Assembly (NCBI GenBank): GCA_030017935.1
Contig: JASEGF010000107.1
Coordinates: 1-7,101 of the forward strand
Direction: 5' to 3'
DNA from: Bacteroidales bacterium
GTDB lineage: Bacteria; Bacteroidota; Bacteroidia; Bacteroidales; DTU049
Length of the DNA stretch: 7,101 nt
Below the pieces are notes generated by a model, which worked only from the letters and a program-made list of their open reading frames with translations, was not told the origin of the DNA and ran no database searches. The first letter of the stretch is position 1; every line of letters begins with the position of its first letter. Positions 1 to 6,935 of the stretch are shown one piece after another. Made by a program: the position numbers and the translations under genes.

Positions 1-30
1 CTTTGTGTAATATCTTTGTGTCCTTTGTGG
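1..30 (-). repeat. CACAAAG short-repeat cluster at the left edge
   Basis: CTTTGTG occurs three times, at 1-7, 14-20 and 23-29, which reads CACAAAG on the minus strand. This resembles the CCACAAAGGACACAAAG-type intergenic repeat found in many Bacteroidota genomes (recalled from general knowledge, not searched). It lies beyond the 3' end of cysM, partly overlaps the left copy of the long inverted repeat, and runs off the window edge. No coding capacity was seen. Confidence 0.6.
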
Positions 31-81
31 TAAGATATTTAACCTAAATAATTTACTCACAATAAACGTTATAGAACCAAA
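22..81 (+). repeat. Left copy of a long inverted repeat bracketing the gene block
   Basis: Positions 47-81 match the reverse complement of 6774-6808 at 34 of 35 positions (T/C difference at 57). The 12 bases at 22-33 match the reverse complement of 6809-6820 at 11 of 12 (T/C at 25). Between them the left copy carries 13 extra bases (34-46) absent from the right copy. The repeat ends 3 bp before the cysM stop codon. The two copies face each other across about 6.7 kb. It encodes nothing visible. It is most likely a dispersed intergenic repeat, though an inversion substrate or remnant element end is possible. Confidence 0.85.
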
Positions 82-84
82 TTT

Positions 85-1002
85 TTATGGTGGACAATTG
101 CTACAAAATGATGCAAAAAGATTTGTACTCAGATATCTATCTCCTCTATCAGGGAATATTGTTACTATATTCCCTTTTTTTATTTTCTCAGCTAATTTAA
201 TAACTCCTGATAAAGCTGCTCCACTTGACATACCTACAAATATCCCTTCTTTTATTGATAATAATCTTGCATATTCAAAAGATTCCTCATCATTTACATA
301 TAAATGAATATCTATAATTGATGGGTCAAATATTGAAGGGACTATGGACTCTTCCATGTTTTTTAATCCTTGGATTTTATGTTTTATAACTGGTTCTATA
401 GCTACAATCTGAATATTAGGAATATTTTCTTTTAAAAATTTACTTGTTCCCATGAGACTGCCAGTAGAGCCTAATCCTACTGCTAGATAGTCTATTTTAC
501 CATTTGTTTGTTCCAAAATTTCAGGTCCTGTAGTTTGATAATGTGATAGAGGATTAGCTGGATTAGAAAATTGATCTGGCATGAAATACACATCAGGATT
601 ATCATTTAATAATTTTTTTGCTCTAATTATAGCTCCATCAGTATTTTCAGCAGCTGGTGTGAGTACTAATTCAGCTCCATAAGATTCTAATATTTTTCTT
701 CTTTCTAAAGAAACACATTCTGGCATGAAAAGTTTAATTTTATATCCTTTAATAGCAGCAATCATTGCTAAAGCAATGCCAGTATTACCACTAGTGGCTT
801 CTATTATTATTTTATCTTTTGTTAATCTTCCACTTTTTCCTGCCTCATTTATCATATATAATGCTGGTCTATCTTTAATAGACCCACCAGGATTTTGTCC
901 TTCTATTTTAGCAAATATCCTAATATCTGGGAAATAGGGATTTAACTTTTTAATTTCTACTAGTGGTGTATTACCTATATAGTCTAATATATTTTTGCTC
1001 AT
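85..1002 (-). CDS. cysM: Cysteine synthase, CysM (cysteine synthase B) type
   Basis: This 305-aa enzyme is a PLP-dependent fold-type II beta-family protein. The family makes L-cysteine from O-acetylserine and sulfide; CysM forms can also use thiosulfate. The PLP Schiff-base lysine is K43 in PGGSIKDRPA. The TSGNTG loop at 70-75 binds substrate carboxylate, GLGSTGS at 176-182 is the cofactor phosphate loop, and SSGAA at 259-263 lies near the PLP ring nitrogen. EATSGNTGIALAMIAA, YHYQTTGPEI-like NPLSHYQTTGPEI and DRGDRYLST closely resemble E. coli CysM and favour CysM over CysK. Length is normal for the family. The ATG has no Shine-Dalgarno sequence and follows the lipoprotein stop by 18 bp, so the two are probably co-transcribed. 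The C terminus ends in CSNCPP, an unusual CxxC tail. A related PLP synthase using another serine ester cannot be excluded. Confidence 0.9.
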   Translation of the reverse strand: MSKNILDYIGNTPLVEIKKLNPYFPDIRIFAKIEGQNPGGSIKDRPALYMINEAGKSGRLTKDKIIIEATSGNTGIALAMIAAIKGYKIKLFMPECVSLERRKILESYGAELVLTPAAENTDGAIIRAKKLLNDNPDVYFMPDQFSNPANPLSHYQTTGPEILEQTNGKIDYLAVGLGSTGSLMGTSKFLKENIPNIQIVAIEPVIKHKIQGLKNMEESIVPSIFDPSIIDIHLYVNDEESFEYARLLSIKEGIFVGMSSGAALSGVIKLAEKIKKGNIVTIFPDRGDRYLSTNLFASFCSNCPP

Positions 1003-1020
1003 ACTAGAATGTATGGCTGT

Positions 1021-1680
1021 TTAATTTTTTTGATATGACTCTACAATTGATTTAGTCGATGAACCATCATTTTCATTAACAAATAATTCAAATGTTTTAT
1101 TAGTGAGAGAAGTTATTTGCCCCATACCATAAAATAACCTAGTGATGTATGGATCTCCACAAGTGATATTTTGTGCGTTTACAACAATACTTGCATTTAG
1201 TGAATCTGGATTTGTAAAATAAAATTCGAGTGTACCATTGATGTAATTGCGAAATTTATTAACATTCACGTAATTATTTTGCGTTTGTGAAATTGAAATA
1301 TGATCTGTGTAAGTATACTCTATCCCACCACTATTATCAGTAACAAAATAATCACCTTTCCATATATCAGCCATATTTCTCACTCTTACTGTTCTAGTTT
1401 TAGTAGAGATATTGCCTGCAGCATCTGAAGCTTTGTAGGTAATAGTATAAACACCTACTAAATCTTTATTTACAACACCACTAACATTTATTGGCACATT
1501 TCCATCTTCATCATCATTAGCTGTGGCTCCTGGGTCTGTCCATTGAGTATTAAGAGCTATTGTAGTATCACTAGATCCATTCAATGTGATTACTGGTGGG
1601 ATCATATCATTGTCATTAATACATGAAAACATCACTAATGCAACTAATCCTAAAACTAATAAAATGTTGATCTTTTTCAT
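1021..1680 (-). CDS. DUF5011-type Ig-like domain lipoprotein of unknown function
   Basis: The 219-aa product starts with a lipoprotein signal peptide: KK at 2-3, a hydrophobic stretch at 4-18, and a lipobox ending FSC with C20 as the lipidated cysteine. The -3 residue is Met, a loose lipobox of the kind Bacteroidota accept. INDND follows the cysteine; acidic residues here resemble the surface-export signals described for Bacteroidota lipoproteins, so an outer-membrane, possibly outward-facing position is inferred. Residues about 28-101 look like a bacterial Ig-like DUF5011 domain (PPVITLNG, the DPGA/DDEDG region, GVYTITYKASDAAGN, TRTVRV). Residues about 105-219 are rich in Tyr, Asn, Thr and alternating beta-strand patterns, and I do not recognise them. 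Such proteins usually bind or decorate rather than catalyse. A TAnnTTTG element precedes the gene and cysM follows by 18 bp. Substrate and role are unknown. Confidence 0.85.
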   Translation of the reverse strand: MKKINILLVLGLVALVMFSCINDNDMIPPVITLNGSSDTTIALNTQWTDPGATANDDEDGNVPINVSGVVNKDLVGVYTITYKASDAAGNISTKTRTVRVRNMADIWKGDYFVTDNSGGIEYTYTDHISISQTQNNYVNVNKFRNYINGTLEFYFTNPDSLNASIVVNAQNITCGDPYITRLFYGMGQITSLTNKTFELFVNENDGSSTKSIVESYQKN

Positions 1681-1702
1681 AAAAATAAGTTAAAAATTTA
1701 AA

Positions 1703-1710
1703 CAAAATTA
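1703..1710 (-). promoter_or_regulatory. Bacteroidota -7 promoter element for lipoprotein-cysM
   Basis: The minus strand reads TAATTTTG, matching the TAnnTTTG -7 consensus of the Bacteroidota primary sigma factor. It ends 22 nt before the lipoprotein ATG, implying a short A/T-rich leader of roughly 15-18 nt. No clear TTG-type -33 element lies 19-21 bp upstream; that stretch is purely A/T runs. The assignment rests on the -7 match, its position, and the same arrangement upstream of two other genes here. Confidence 0.45.
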
Positions 1711-1750
1711 AATAAAAATTTTTATTAAAAATTTTTTTAGTAATAGTTTA

Positions 1751-4375
1751 TTATCCTTTTGCTTTTTCTATAATGAATGTTTTCACTTCTTTAATTAGAG
1801 TTTGATAATTTCCTTTATTCTCGCCACCCATAATAGCCATATTAGGTTGTCCACCACCTTTGCCATGAATAATGGGAGCAGCAATATTTATTAAATCTTT
1901 TGTATTGAAATTATATTTTTTAATTACTTCATCAGTTATGACAAAAGATACATTAGCTTTGTCAGAATTATTAGCTGCTATAACTGCTATTATATTTTTA
2001 TTAAAAGTTTTTAAAATGAAAGATAACTGTCGCAATTGATCTGGGGACAAATCTAAAATTTCGCCAATGAAAAAGACATCATTTATTTTTTCTGCATTTT
2101 TTATTAGATTATGAGCAATATTATTCAATTTTTCTTTTAATAGATCCTCATTTTGTTTAGTTAATTCCTTATTTTTTTCAATTAAATTTTCAACACTTTC
2201 TAGCGGGTTATTAGTTTTCAATGTGTTTTTTATTTCAGAAATAATATTAAAAGTTTCTTGGAAAGTTTCAATAGCTTTCATGCCAGTAACAGCTTCTATA
2301 CGTCTAATGCCTGAGGCCACAGCAGTTTCATTTATAATTTTGAAGCATCCTATATCACCTGTCGCTTTGACGTGTGTACCGCCGCAGAGTTCTTTACTTT
2401 CACCAAATTTTATTAATCTTACGTGGTCGCCATATTTTTCTCCAAAAAGAGCCATAGCCCCCATATTTATTGCTTGCTGGTAAGGTAAATTTCTATGCTC
2501 CTCTAAAGGAAAATTATTTTGAATTAATTTATTTACTAATTTTTCTATTTCATTTAATTGCTCAAGAGGAATTTTTTCATAATGAGAAAAATCAAATCTG
2601 AGATAGTCGGGATGAACTAAAGAGCCTTTTTGTTCGACATGTTGTCCTAGTAATTGTCTAAGTGCATAATGTAATAGATGAGTAGCAGAGTGATTTTTCA
2701 TAGTTGATAATCGTTTTTCTATATCTACTTTAGCAATAAACATAGATTGTAAATCTTGAGGTATTTTATCAGATATATGTATTATCTGTCCATATTCTTT
2801 GATAGTATTAATAATAGTAATGGTTTCATTAGTAGAATAAATAATTCCCGTATCTCCAACTTGTCCGCCACTTTCGGCATAAAATGGCGTTTTTTCTAAA
2901 ACTAAGTGATACAAAGTTTTATTTTTTTGGACAATTTTTCTATATTTTATGATTTGTGTTGGACATTCTAATGTGTCATAACCTACAAATTCACTTTCTC
3001 CATCTTTAATTATTATCCAATCTTCAGTATCTATTTGTGAAGATTGGCGGCTACGCTGGCGTTGTTGATTAAGAAATTCTTCAAATTTTGTAATATCAAC
3101 ATCCAATCCTTTTTCTTTTGCCATGAGTTGAGTCAAGTCAATAGGAAAGCCATATGTATCGTAAAGTTCAAAAACAAACTGTCCATCAATAATTTTGGTA
3201 TTTTTATGATTTTCTATATATTGTTCAAAAAGTTTAATACCACGTTCTAGAGTAGCGAGGAAGGTGATTTCTTCTTGATTAATAACCTTTATTATCAGAT
3301 CAGCTTGTTCTTTTAGTTCAGGGAAAATTTTGTGATAATATTCTATAAAAGTTTGGCTAATTTTATAAATAAAAGGTTCAGTAATATTCAAATATTGATA
3401 TCCATATCTGATGGCACGCCTTAGAATACGTCTGATTACATATCCAGCTTTTACATTAGATGGCAGCTGACCATCTGCTATTGCGCAGCTAACTGCTCTC
3501 ACATGATCTGCAATTACTCTAAAAGCAATATCTTTTTGTGAATCAACTTTATATGGTATGCCAGCTAATTGTTCAATTTTTTTAATTAATGGTTGGAAAA
3601 GGTCTGTATCGTAGTTAGACTTTACATTTTGTAATACTCTAGTCAATCTTTCTAATCCCATACCAGTATCTACGTGTTTGTGAGGCAGTAGAGCTAGTGA
3701 GCCGTCAGCATTTCTATTATATTGAATAAAGACTAAATTCCATAATTCTATAACCTCTGGATGGCTTTTATTTACTAGTGTATGACCAGGAATTTTATTT
3801 TTTTCTTCATTATCACGTAAATCTATATGTATTTCCGAGCATGGACCACATGGACCCACATTACCCATTTCCCAGAAATTGTCTTTTTTATTGCCAGGTA
3901 AAATATGATCAGCAGGTAAAAGCTGCAGCCATAGTTCTTTAGCTTCTATATCTTCATTAAGATTTTCATCAGCATCACCCTCGAAATATGTAGCATACAA
4001 ATTATTTTTATCAATGCCATATACCTCAGTAAGTAATTCAAAAGCCCAATGAATAGCTTCATTTTTGAAATAATCACCAAAAGACCAATTACCGAGCATT
4101 TCAAACATTGTATGATGATAATGATCCAATCCTACTTCTTCTAAATCATTGTGTTTACCACTAACTCTTAAACATTTTTGTGTATCGGCTACACGTTTAT
4201 ATTTTGGTTTTTGAATATCAAGGAAAATATCTTTGAATTGATTCATTCCCGCATTAGTAAACATTAGAGTAGGATCGTTTTTAACAACAATAGGGGCACT
4301 AGGTACTATCACATGTTCTTTTTTTCTAAAAAATTCTAAAAAGTTCTCTCTAATTTCATAGCTAGTCATAGTCAT
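1751..4375 (-). CDS. alaS: Alanyl-tRNA synthetase
   Basis: This cytoplasmic class II synthetase charges tRNA-Ala with alanine. Numbering is for the 874-aa form chosen here. The catalytic domain spans about 1-255, with RVADTQKCLR at 61-70, the motif 2 region HHTMFEMLGNWSFGDYF at 87-103 and motif 3 GMGLERL at 238-244. A tRNA-recognition region follows. The editing domain carries the zinc ligands of HxxxH (H562, H566) and CxxxH (C664, H668 in CGGTH). A coiled-coil-like linker at about 710-765 leads to the C-Ala domain with its glycine-rich GGGQP (840-844) and MGG. Nothing is missing, and length matches the roughly 875-aa family norm. The frame stays open upstream to a TTG at 4393, but that TTG is part of the promoter element. 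ATG at 4375 or 4369 (MTSYEIRENF, which aligns with usual Bacteroidota starts) is therefore more likely. The gene appears to be monocistronic. Confidence 0.97.
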   Translation of the reverse strand: MTMTSYEIRENFLEFFRKKEHVIVPSAPIVVKNDPTLMFTNAGMNQFKDIFLDIQKPKYKRVADTQKCLRVSGKHNDLEEVGLDHYHHTMFEMLGNWSFGDYFKNEAIHWAFELLTEVYGIDKNNLYATYFEGDADENLNEDIEAKELWLQLLPADHILPGNKKDNFWEMGNVGPCGPCSEIHIDLRDNEEKNKIPGHTLVNKSHPEVIELWNLVFIQYNRNADGSLALLPHKHVDTGMGLERLTRVLQNVKSNYDTDLFQPLIKKIEQLAGIPYKVDSQKDIAFRVIADHVRAVSCAIADGQLPSNVKAGYVIRRILRRAIRYGYQYLNITEPFIYKISQTFIEYYHKIFPELKEQADLIIKVINQEEITFLATLERGIKLFEQYIENHKNTKIIDGQFVFELYDTYGFPIDLTQLMAKEKGLDVDITKFEEFLNQQRQRSRQSSQIDTEDWIIIKDGESEFVGYDTLECPTQIIKYRKIVQKNKTLYHLVLEKTPFYAESGGQVGDTGIIYSTNETITIINTIKEYGQIIHISDKIPQDLQSMFIAKVDIEKRLSTMKNHSATHLLHYALRQLLGQHVEQKGSLVHPDYLRFDFSHYEKIPLEQLNEIEKLVNKLIQNNFPLEEHRNLPYQQAINMGAMALFGEKYGDHVRLIKFGESKELCGGTHVKATGDIGCFKIINETAVASGIRRIEAVTGMKAIETFQETFNIISEIKNTLKTNNPLESVENLIEKNKELTKQNEDLLKEKLNNIAHNLIKNAEKINDVFFIGEILDLSPDQLRQLSFILKTFNKNIIAVIAANNSDKANVSFVITDEVIKKYNFNTKDLINIAAPIIHGKGGGQPNMAIMGGENKGNYQTLIKEVKTFIIEKAKG

Positions 4376-4390
4376 AAGTAAAAATTTTTG

Positions 4391-4398
4391 CAAAGATA
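4391..4398 (-). promoter_or_regulatory. Bacteroidota -7 promoter element for alaS
   Basis: The minus strand reads TATCTTTG, a full TAnnTTTG match, ending 15 nt before the ATG at 4375 and 21 nt before the ATG at 4369. A TTTTG at 4411-4415 is only about 12 bp upstream, closer than the usual 19-21 bp spacing, so the -33 element is weak or absent. The element contains the TTG that would otherwise open the longest alaS frame, which argues against that start. Confidence 0.5.
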
Positions 4399-4447
4399 AA
4401 AATAATATTACAAAATAATAATAAGCAGATTAGGACTATGTGATTAA

Positions 4448-5782
4448 TTAATATCTTCTAATCCAAGTCCACAGTTCTTTATATGATGGTCTTTTGCCAT
4501 AAGTTAGAATGCCAATTCTATAAATTTTTGCTGAAATATAAGCTGATAATACAAAAGTGAGAACAAGTATGATCATTGAAGTTATTAATAACCATAAAAG
4601 AGGATTAAATGGTATCAGCCCCATCATTACTACTGGAGAAGTGAATGGGAACAGACTGAAAAATATTGATACACCACCAGTAGGATTATTAATAATAGGT
4701 TGTAAACTAATAATTGCCAATATTAGAGGTATTGTAATTGGTAGCATAAATTGATTTGTATCGTCTTGATTATCAACTGCTGCACCGATGGCGGCAAATA
4801 GAGTAGAGTATATTAAGTAGCCAAAAACGAAATAAAATAAAAACAGTAAAATATACAAAGGAATATTAATATTAGACAATGCCATCAAAGCATTATTAGT
4901 AGGGCTTTCTTGCAGTTTAGCAGCATTGGCTAATTGTTGAGCTTCTTCAGGAGTAAGTCCTTTGGTCTGAAAACTTATAGCTTCTGGTTCTGTGTATTTG
5001 AATAAATCAGGAAAAGCTTGCTGTACGCCGATGATTATTAATAATGTTAATATTATCCAAGTAAGAAATTGTGTAAGTCCCACTAATAAAACAGCAACAA
5101 TTTTCCCAATAAGTAAATGTATAGATTTCACTGAGCTAATAATGATTTCTACAATTCTATTAAGTTTCTCTTCCATTACAGATCGCAGGACCATGGACCC
5201 ATACATAAAAACGAAGAAATATATTATTATTGCCATTAAAAAGCCTAATATAGACGCTACAGTACTAGAAGCAGCTTTTTCTACACCATCTTGATAAGTA
5301 TAATTATTTATTTTAACGTTGGCATTTATTTCTTCTAAAATTTTATTATTAATGCCATATATTGCTAGTCGATGTTTTTCTAGTTCACTTTTGAGGGCAG
5401 ATTCTATATTATCCATTACATTTTGACTAACTGTATTTTTTGACCATAAACGTGGTGTCTCTGGAGAGTTAATAAATGAACTAGGTATATATAGAATGGC
5501 ATCATAGTCTTCCTTATCTAGCAATTTTTTGGCACTGTCTATAGGTAAATAAAGTAAAGTATATTTAGCAGTAGCATTACTTTGTAATCCTTTATAGATG
5601 AAACCTGTCTCATCTACCACTCCTATTGATATTTGTTCTTCATTAATTTGTGAAATATAAATAGGTATTATAAAAATACTTGCTAAAATTATAGGTCCTA
5701 GCAGTGTAACTACTATAAAACTAGTTTTTTTTACAATATTTAAATATTCTCTTTTAATTATTATTGGTAATTTACTTTTCAT
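4448..5782 (-). CDS. ABC-2 type transporter permease (NatB/YhaP-like)
   Basis: This 444-aa inner-membrane protein is the membrane half of an ABC exporter. Its layout is typical of the ABC2_membrane_3 / NatB group: a short cytoplasmic N terminus (IIIKREYLNIVKKTSF), a first membrane helix at about 21-43, then a large extracytoplasmic domain at about 45-172. Further helices lie near 176-198, 224-250, 308-333, 347-365, 372-392 and 396-419. Between the second and third helices sits the family hallmark EEKLNRIVEIIISSVKS (204-220), and FAAIGAAVDNQDD follows at 329-341. The start overlaps the end of the ATPase gene by 11 bp, so translation is probably coupled and the two products form one transporter. 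B. subtilis NatAB exports sodium and YhaQP is poorly characterised; the substrate here cannot be inferred. Confidence 0.9.
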   Translation of the reverse strand: MKSKLPIIIKREYLNIVKKTSFIVVTLLGPIILASIFIIPIYISQINEEQISIGVVDETGFIYKGLQSNATAKYTLLYLPIDSAKKLLDKEDYDAILYIPSSFINSPETPRLWSKNTVSQNVMDNIESALKSELEKHRLAIYGINNKILEEINANVKINNYTYQDGVEKAASSTVASILGFLMAIIIYFFVFMYGSMVLRSVMEEKLNRIVEIIISSVKSIHLLIGKIVAVLLVGLTQFLTWIILTLLIIIGVQQAFPDLFKYTEPEAISFQTKGLTPEEAQQLANAAKLQESPTNNALMALSNINIPLYILLFLFYFVFGYLIYSTLFAAIGAAVDNQDDTNQFMLPITIPLILAIISLQPIINNPTGGVSIFFSLFPFTSPVVMMGLIPFNPLLWLLITSMIILVLTFVLSAYISAKIYRIGILTYGKRPSYKELWTWIRRY

Positions 5783-6716
5783 AATTATTAACTTCTTTTT
5801 GTTGTACTACAGAAACAAATATATCATGCATGCTTGGTAACTGCTCTTTGTATGTAATAATTTCTCCTAATTGTAAAATCAATGGTAATAATTCGCTAGA
5901 TTTTATTGGTATATCTGCTGTTATTGAAATTGTATTAGGATTTTTTTCATTTTTACTGATTACAAATTGAGAGTAGTTATTTTGCCAATTTAAAATTTTT
6001 TCATCATCAATAGGATCAGCAAAGCTAATTTCGAAGTAATTTTTACTAAATTTTCTTTTAATTTCATCTACTTCGCCATATAGTAATAATTTAGATTTAT
6101 TCACTAAAACTATTTGATCGCAAAGCTCTTCTACAGATTCCATATTATGAGTAGATAAAAGGACTGTAGCACCTTTAGCTTTTAATTCTAAAATTTCGTT
6201 TTTTAGAATGTCTGTATTGATAGGATCAAAGCCGCTAAATGGTTCATCAAAGATAAGTAATTTAGGAGAATGCAAAACAGTAATAATGAATTGTACTTTT
6301 TGTTGCATCCCTTTTGATAATTCTTCTACTTTTCTGCCTAACCAAGATTTTATATCTAATTTATCAAACCAATAGTTTATGTTTTCTCTAGCTTCTTTCT
6401 GCGAAAGTCCTTTTAGCTGCGAAAGATATAAAACTTGATCACCTACAGACATTTTTTTGTATAAGCCACGCTCTTCAGGTAGATAACCAATCTCTTCCAT
6501 ATGTTTGTCATTAAGTGGCTCATCAAAGAGTAATATTTCCCCATTATCTGGTGGTATTATGTTATTAATGATTCGCAAAAGTGTAGTTTTACCCGCACCA
6601 TTAGGTCCTAAAATACCAAAAATACTGCCATTAGGTACGGAGAAACTCACATTATCTAGAGCAGTATGCTCTCTATATTTTTTTGTAATGTTAGAAACTT
6701 CTATAGCATTGTTCAT
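5772..6716 (-). CDS. ABC transporter ATP-binding protein (NatA/YhaQ-like, DUF4162 C-terminal domain)
   Basis: The 314-aa cytoplasmic ATPase powers the permease encoded directly downstream. The nucleotide-binding domain occupies about 1-215: Walker A GPNGAGKT at 37-44, signature LSKGMQQK at 133-140, Walker B LLIFDEP at 153-159 with catalytic E158, D-loop SGFDP at 161-165 and switch H190. The Q-loop position reads IGYLPEERGLY (76-86) with no glutamine. As recalled, this is a feature of the YhaQ-type subfamily and not a defect. Residues about 216-305 resemble the DUF4162 domain found at the C terminus of such ATPases. All catalytic residues are present and length is normal. The ATG at 6716 has no Shine-Dalgarno sequence, and a -7 element lies 19 nt upstream. 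It is probably the first gene of a two-gene operon. Confidence 0.93.
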   Translation of the reverse strand: MNNAIEVSNITKKYREHTALDNVSFSVPNGSIFGILGPNGAGKTTLLRIINNIIPPDNGEILLFDEPLNDKHMEEIGYLPEERGLYKKMSVGDQVLYLSQLKGLSQKEARENINYWFDKLDIKSWLGRKVEELSKGMQQKVQFIITVLHSPKLLIFDEPFSGFDPINTDILKNEILELKAKGATVLLSTHNMESVEELCDQIVLVNKSKLLLYGEVDEIKRKFSKNYFEISFADPIDDEKILNWQNNYSQFVISKNEKNPNTISITADIPIKSSELLPLILQLGEIITYKEQLPSMHDIFVSVVQQKEVNNYEK

Positions 6717-6735
6717 ATTTAATATTAAATTTTTG

Positions 6736-6743
6736 CAAAAATA
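6736..6743 (-). promoter_or_regulatory. Bacteroidota -7 promoter element for the ABC transporter operon
   Basis: The minus strand reads TATTTTTG, matching TAnnTTTG, followed by CAAAAATTT much as upstream of alaS (CAAAAATTTTT). It ends 19 nt before the ATPase ATG. The expected -33 window (about 6763-6768) is only A and T. The inner edge of the right inverted-repeat copy (6774) lies just upstream of that window. Confidence 0.5.
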
Positions 6744-6773
6744 ATAAAATTGATTTAAAAAAAATAATTTAAT

Positions 6774-6820
6774 TTTGGTTCTATAACGTTTATTGTGGGT
6801 AAATTATTTTACCACAGAGG
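6774..6820 (-). repeat. Right copy of the long inverted repeat
   Basis: This is the reverse complement of the left copy at 22-81 without the 13-nt insertion: 45 of 47 aligned positions match. Its outer end is ACCACAGAGG and its inner end is TTTGGTTCTATAACG, carrying an AACGTT palindrome. It sits just upstream of the ABC operon promoter, so it marks the outer boundary of the promoter region but does not overlap the -7 element. Confidence 0.85.
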
Positions 6821-6860
6821 GCAACAATTATAAATTAAAGTTGATTAGTTGATAAGTTTA

Positions 6861-6895
6861 TTAGTGATTAGTGATTAGTGATTAGTGAACAGTGA
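6861..6895 (+). repeat. Heptamer tandem repeat (TTAGTGA)
   Basis: Four perfect TTAGTGA units run from 6861 to 6888. A fifth, degenerate unit, ACAGTGA, fills 6889-6895. Related words (GATTAGTTGATAAG) lie just upstream at 6843-6856. It resembles the short heptanucleotide repeats scattered between genes in many Bacteroidota and cyanobacteria. It is noncoding and could vary in length between strains by slippage. Confidence 0.85.
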
Positions 6896-6935
6896 TGAGA
6901 TAAGGAGTTTAGTAGGATTTTAGTTATAAATTAAT

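Noticed and set aside
9..39. Terminator downstream of cysM
   Set aside because: The 8-bp arms are AT-rich, the loop is 15 nt and no T tract follows on the minus strand.
1714..1738. Intrinsic terminator downstream of alaS
   Set aside because: Two AAAAATTTTT blocks separated by 3 nt can pair, but the stem is purely A-T and self-complementary runs are expected in such AT-rich DNA. It is too weak to call.
2223..2483. Plus-strand open frame inside alaS, and similar plus-strand frames inside cysM, the permease and the ATPase
   Set aside because: They lie antisense to intact, well-recognised genes and have no family resemblance or start signals. They are explained by the composition of the real genes.
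4411..4415. -33 promoter element (TTTTG) for alaS
   Set aside because: It lies only about 12 bp from the -7 element, well short of the usual 19-21 bp spacing.
22..6820. Composite transposon or genomic island bounded by terminal inverted repeats
   Set aside because: No transposase, integrase or target-site duplication is visible, and the enclosed genes include alaS, which is essential and normally chromosomal. Base composition looks even across the block by eye.
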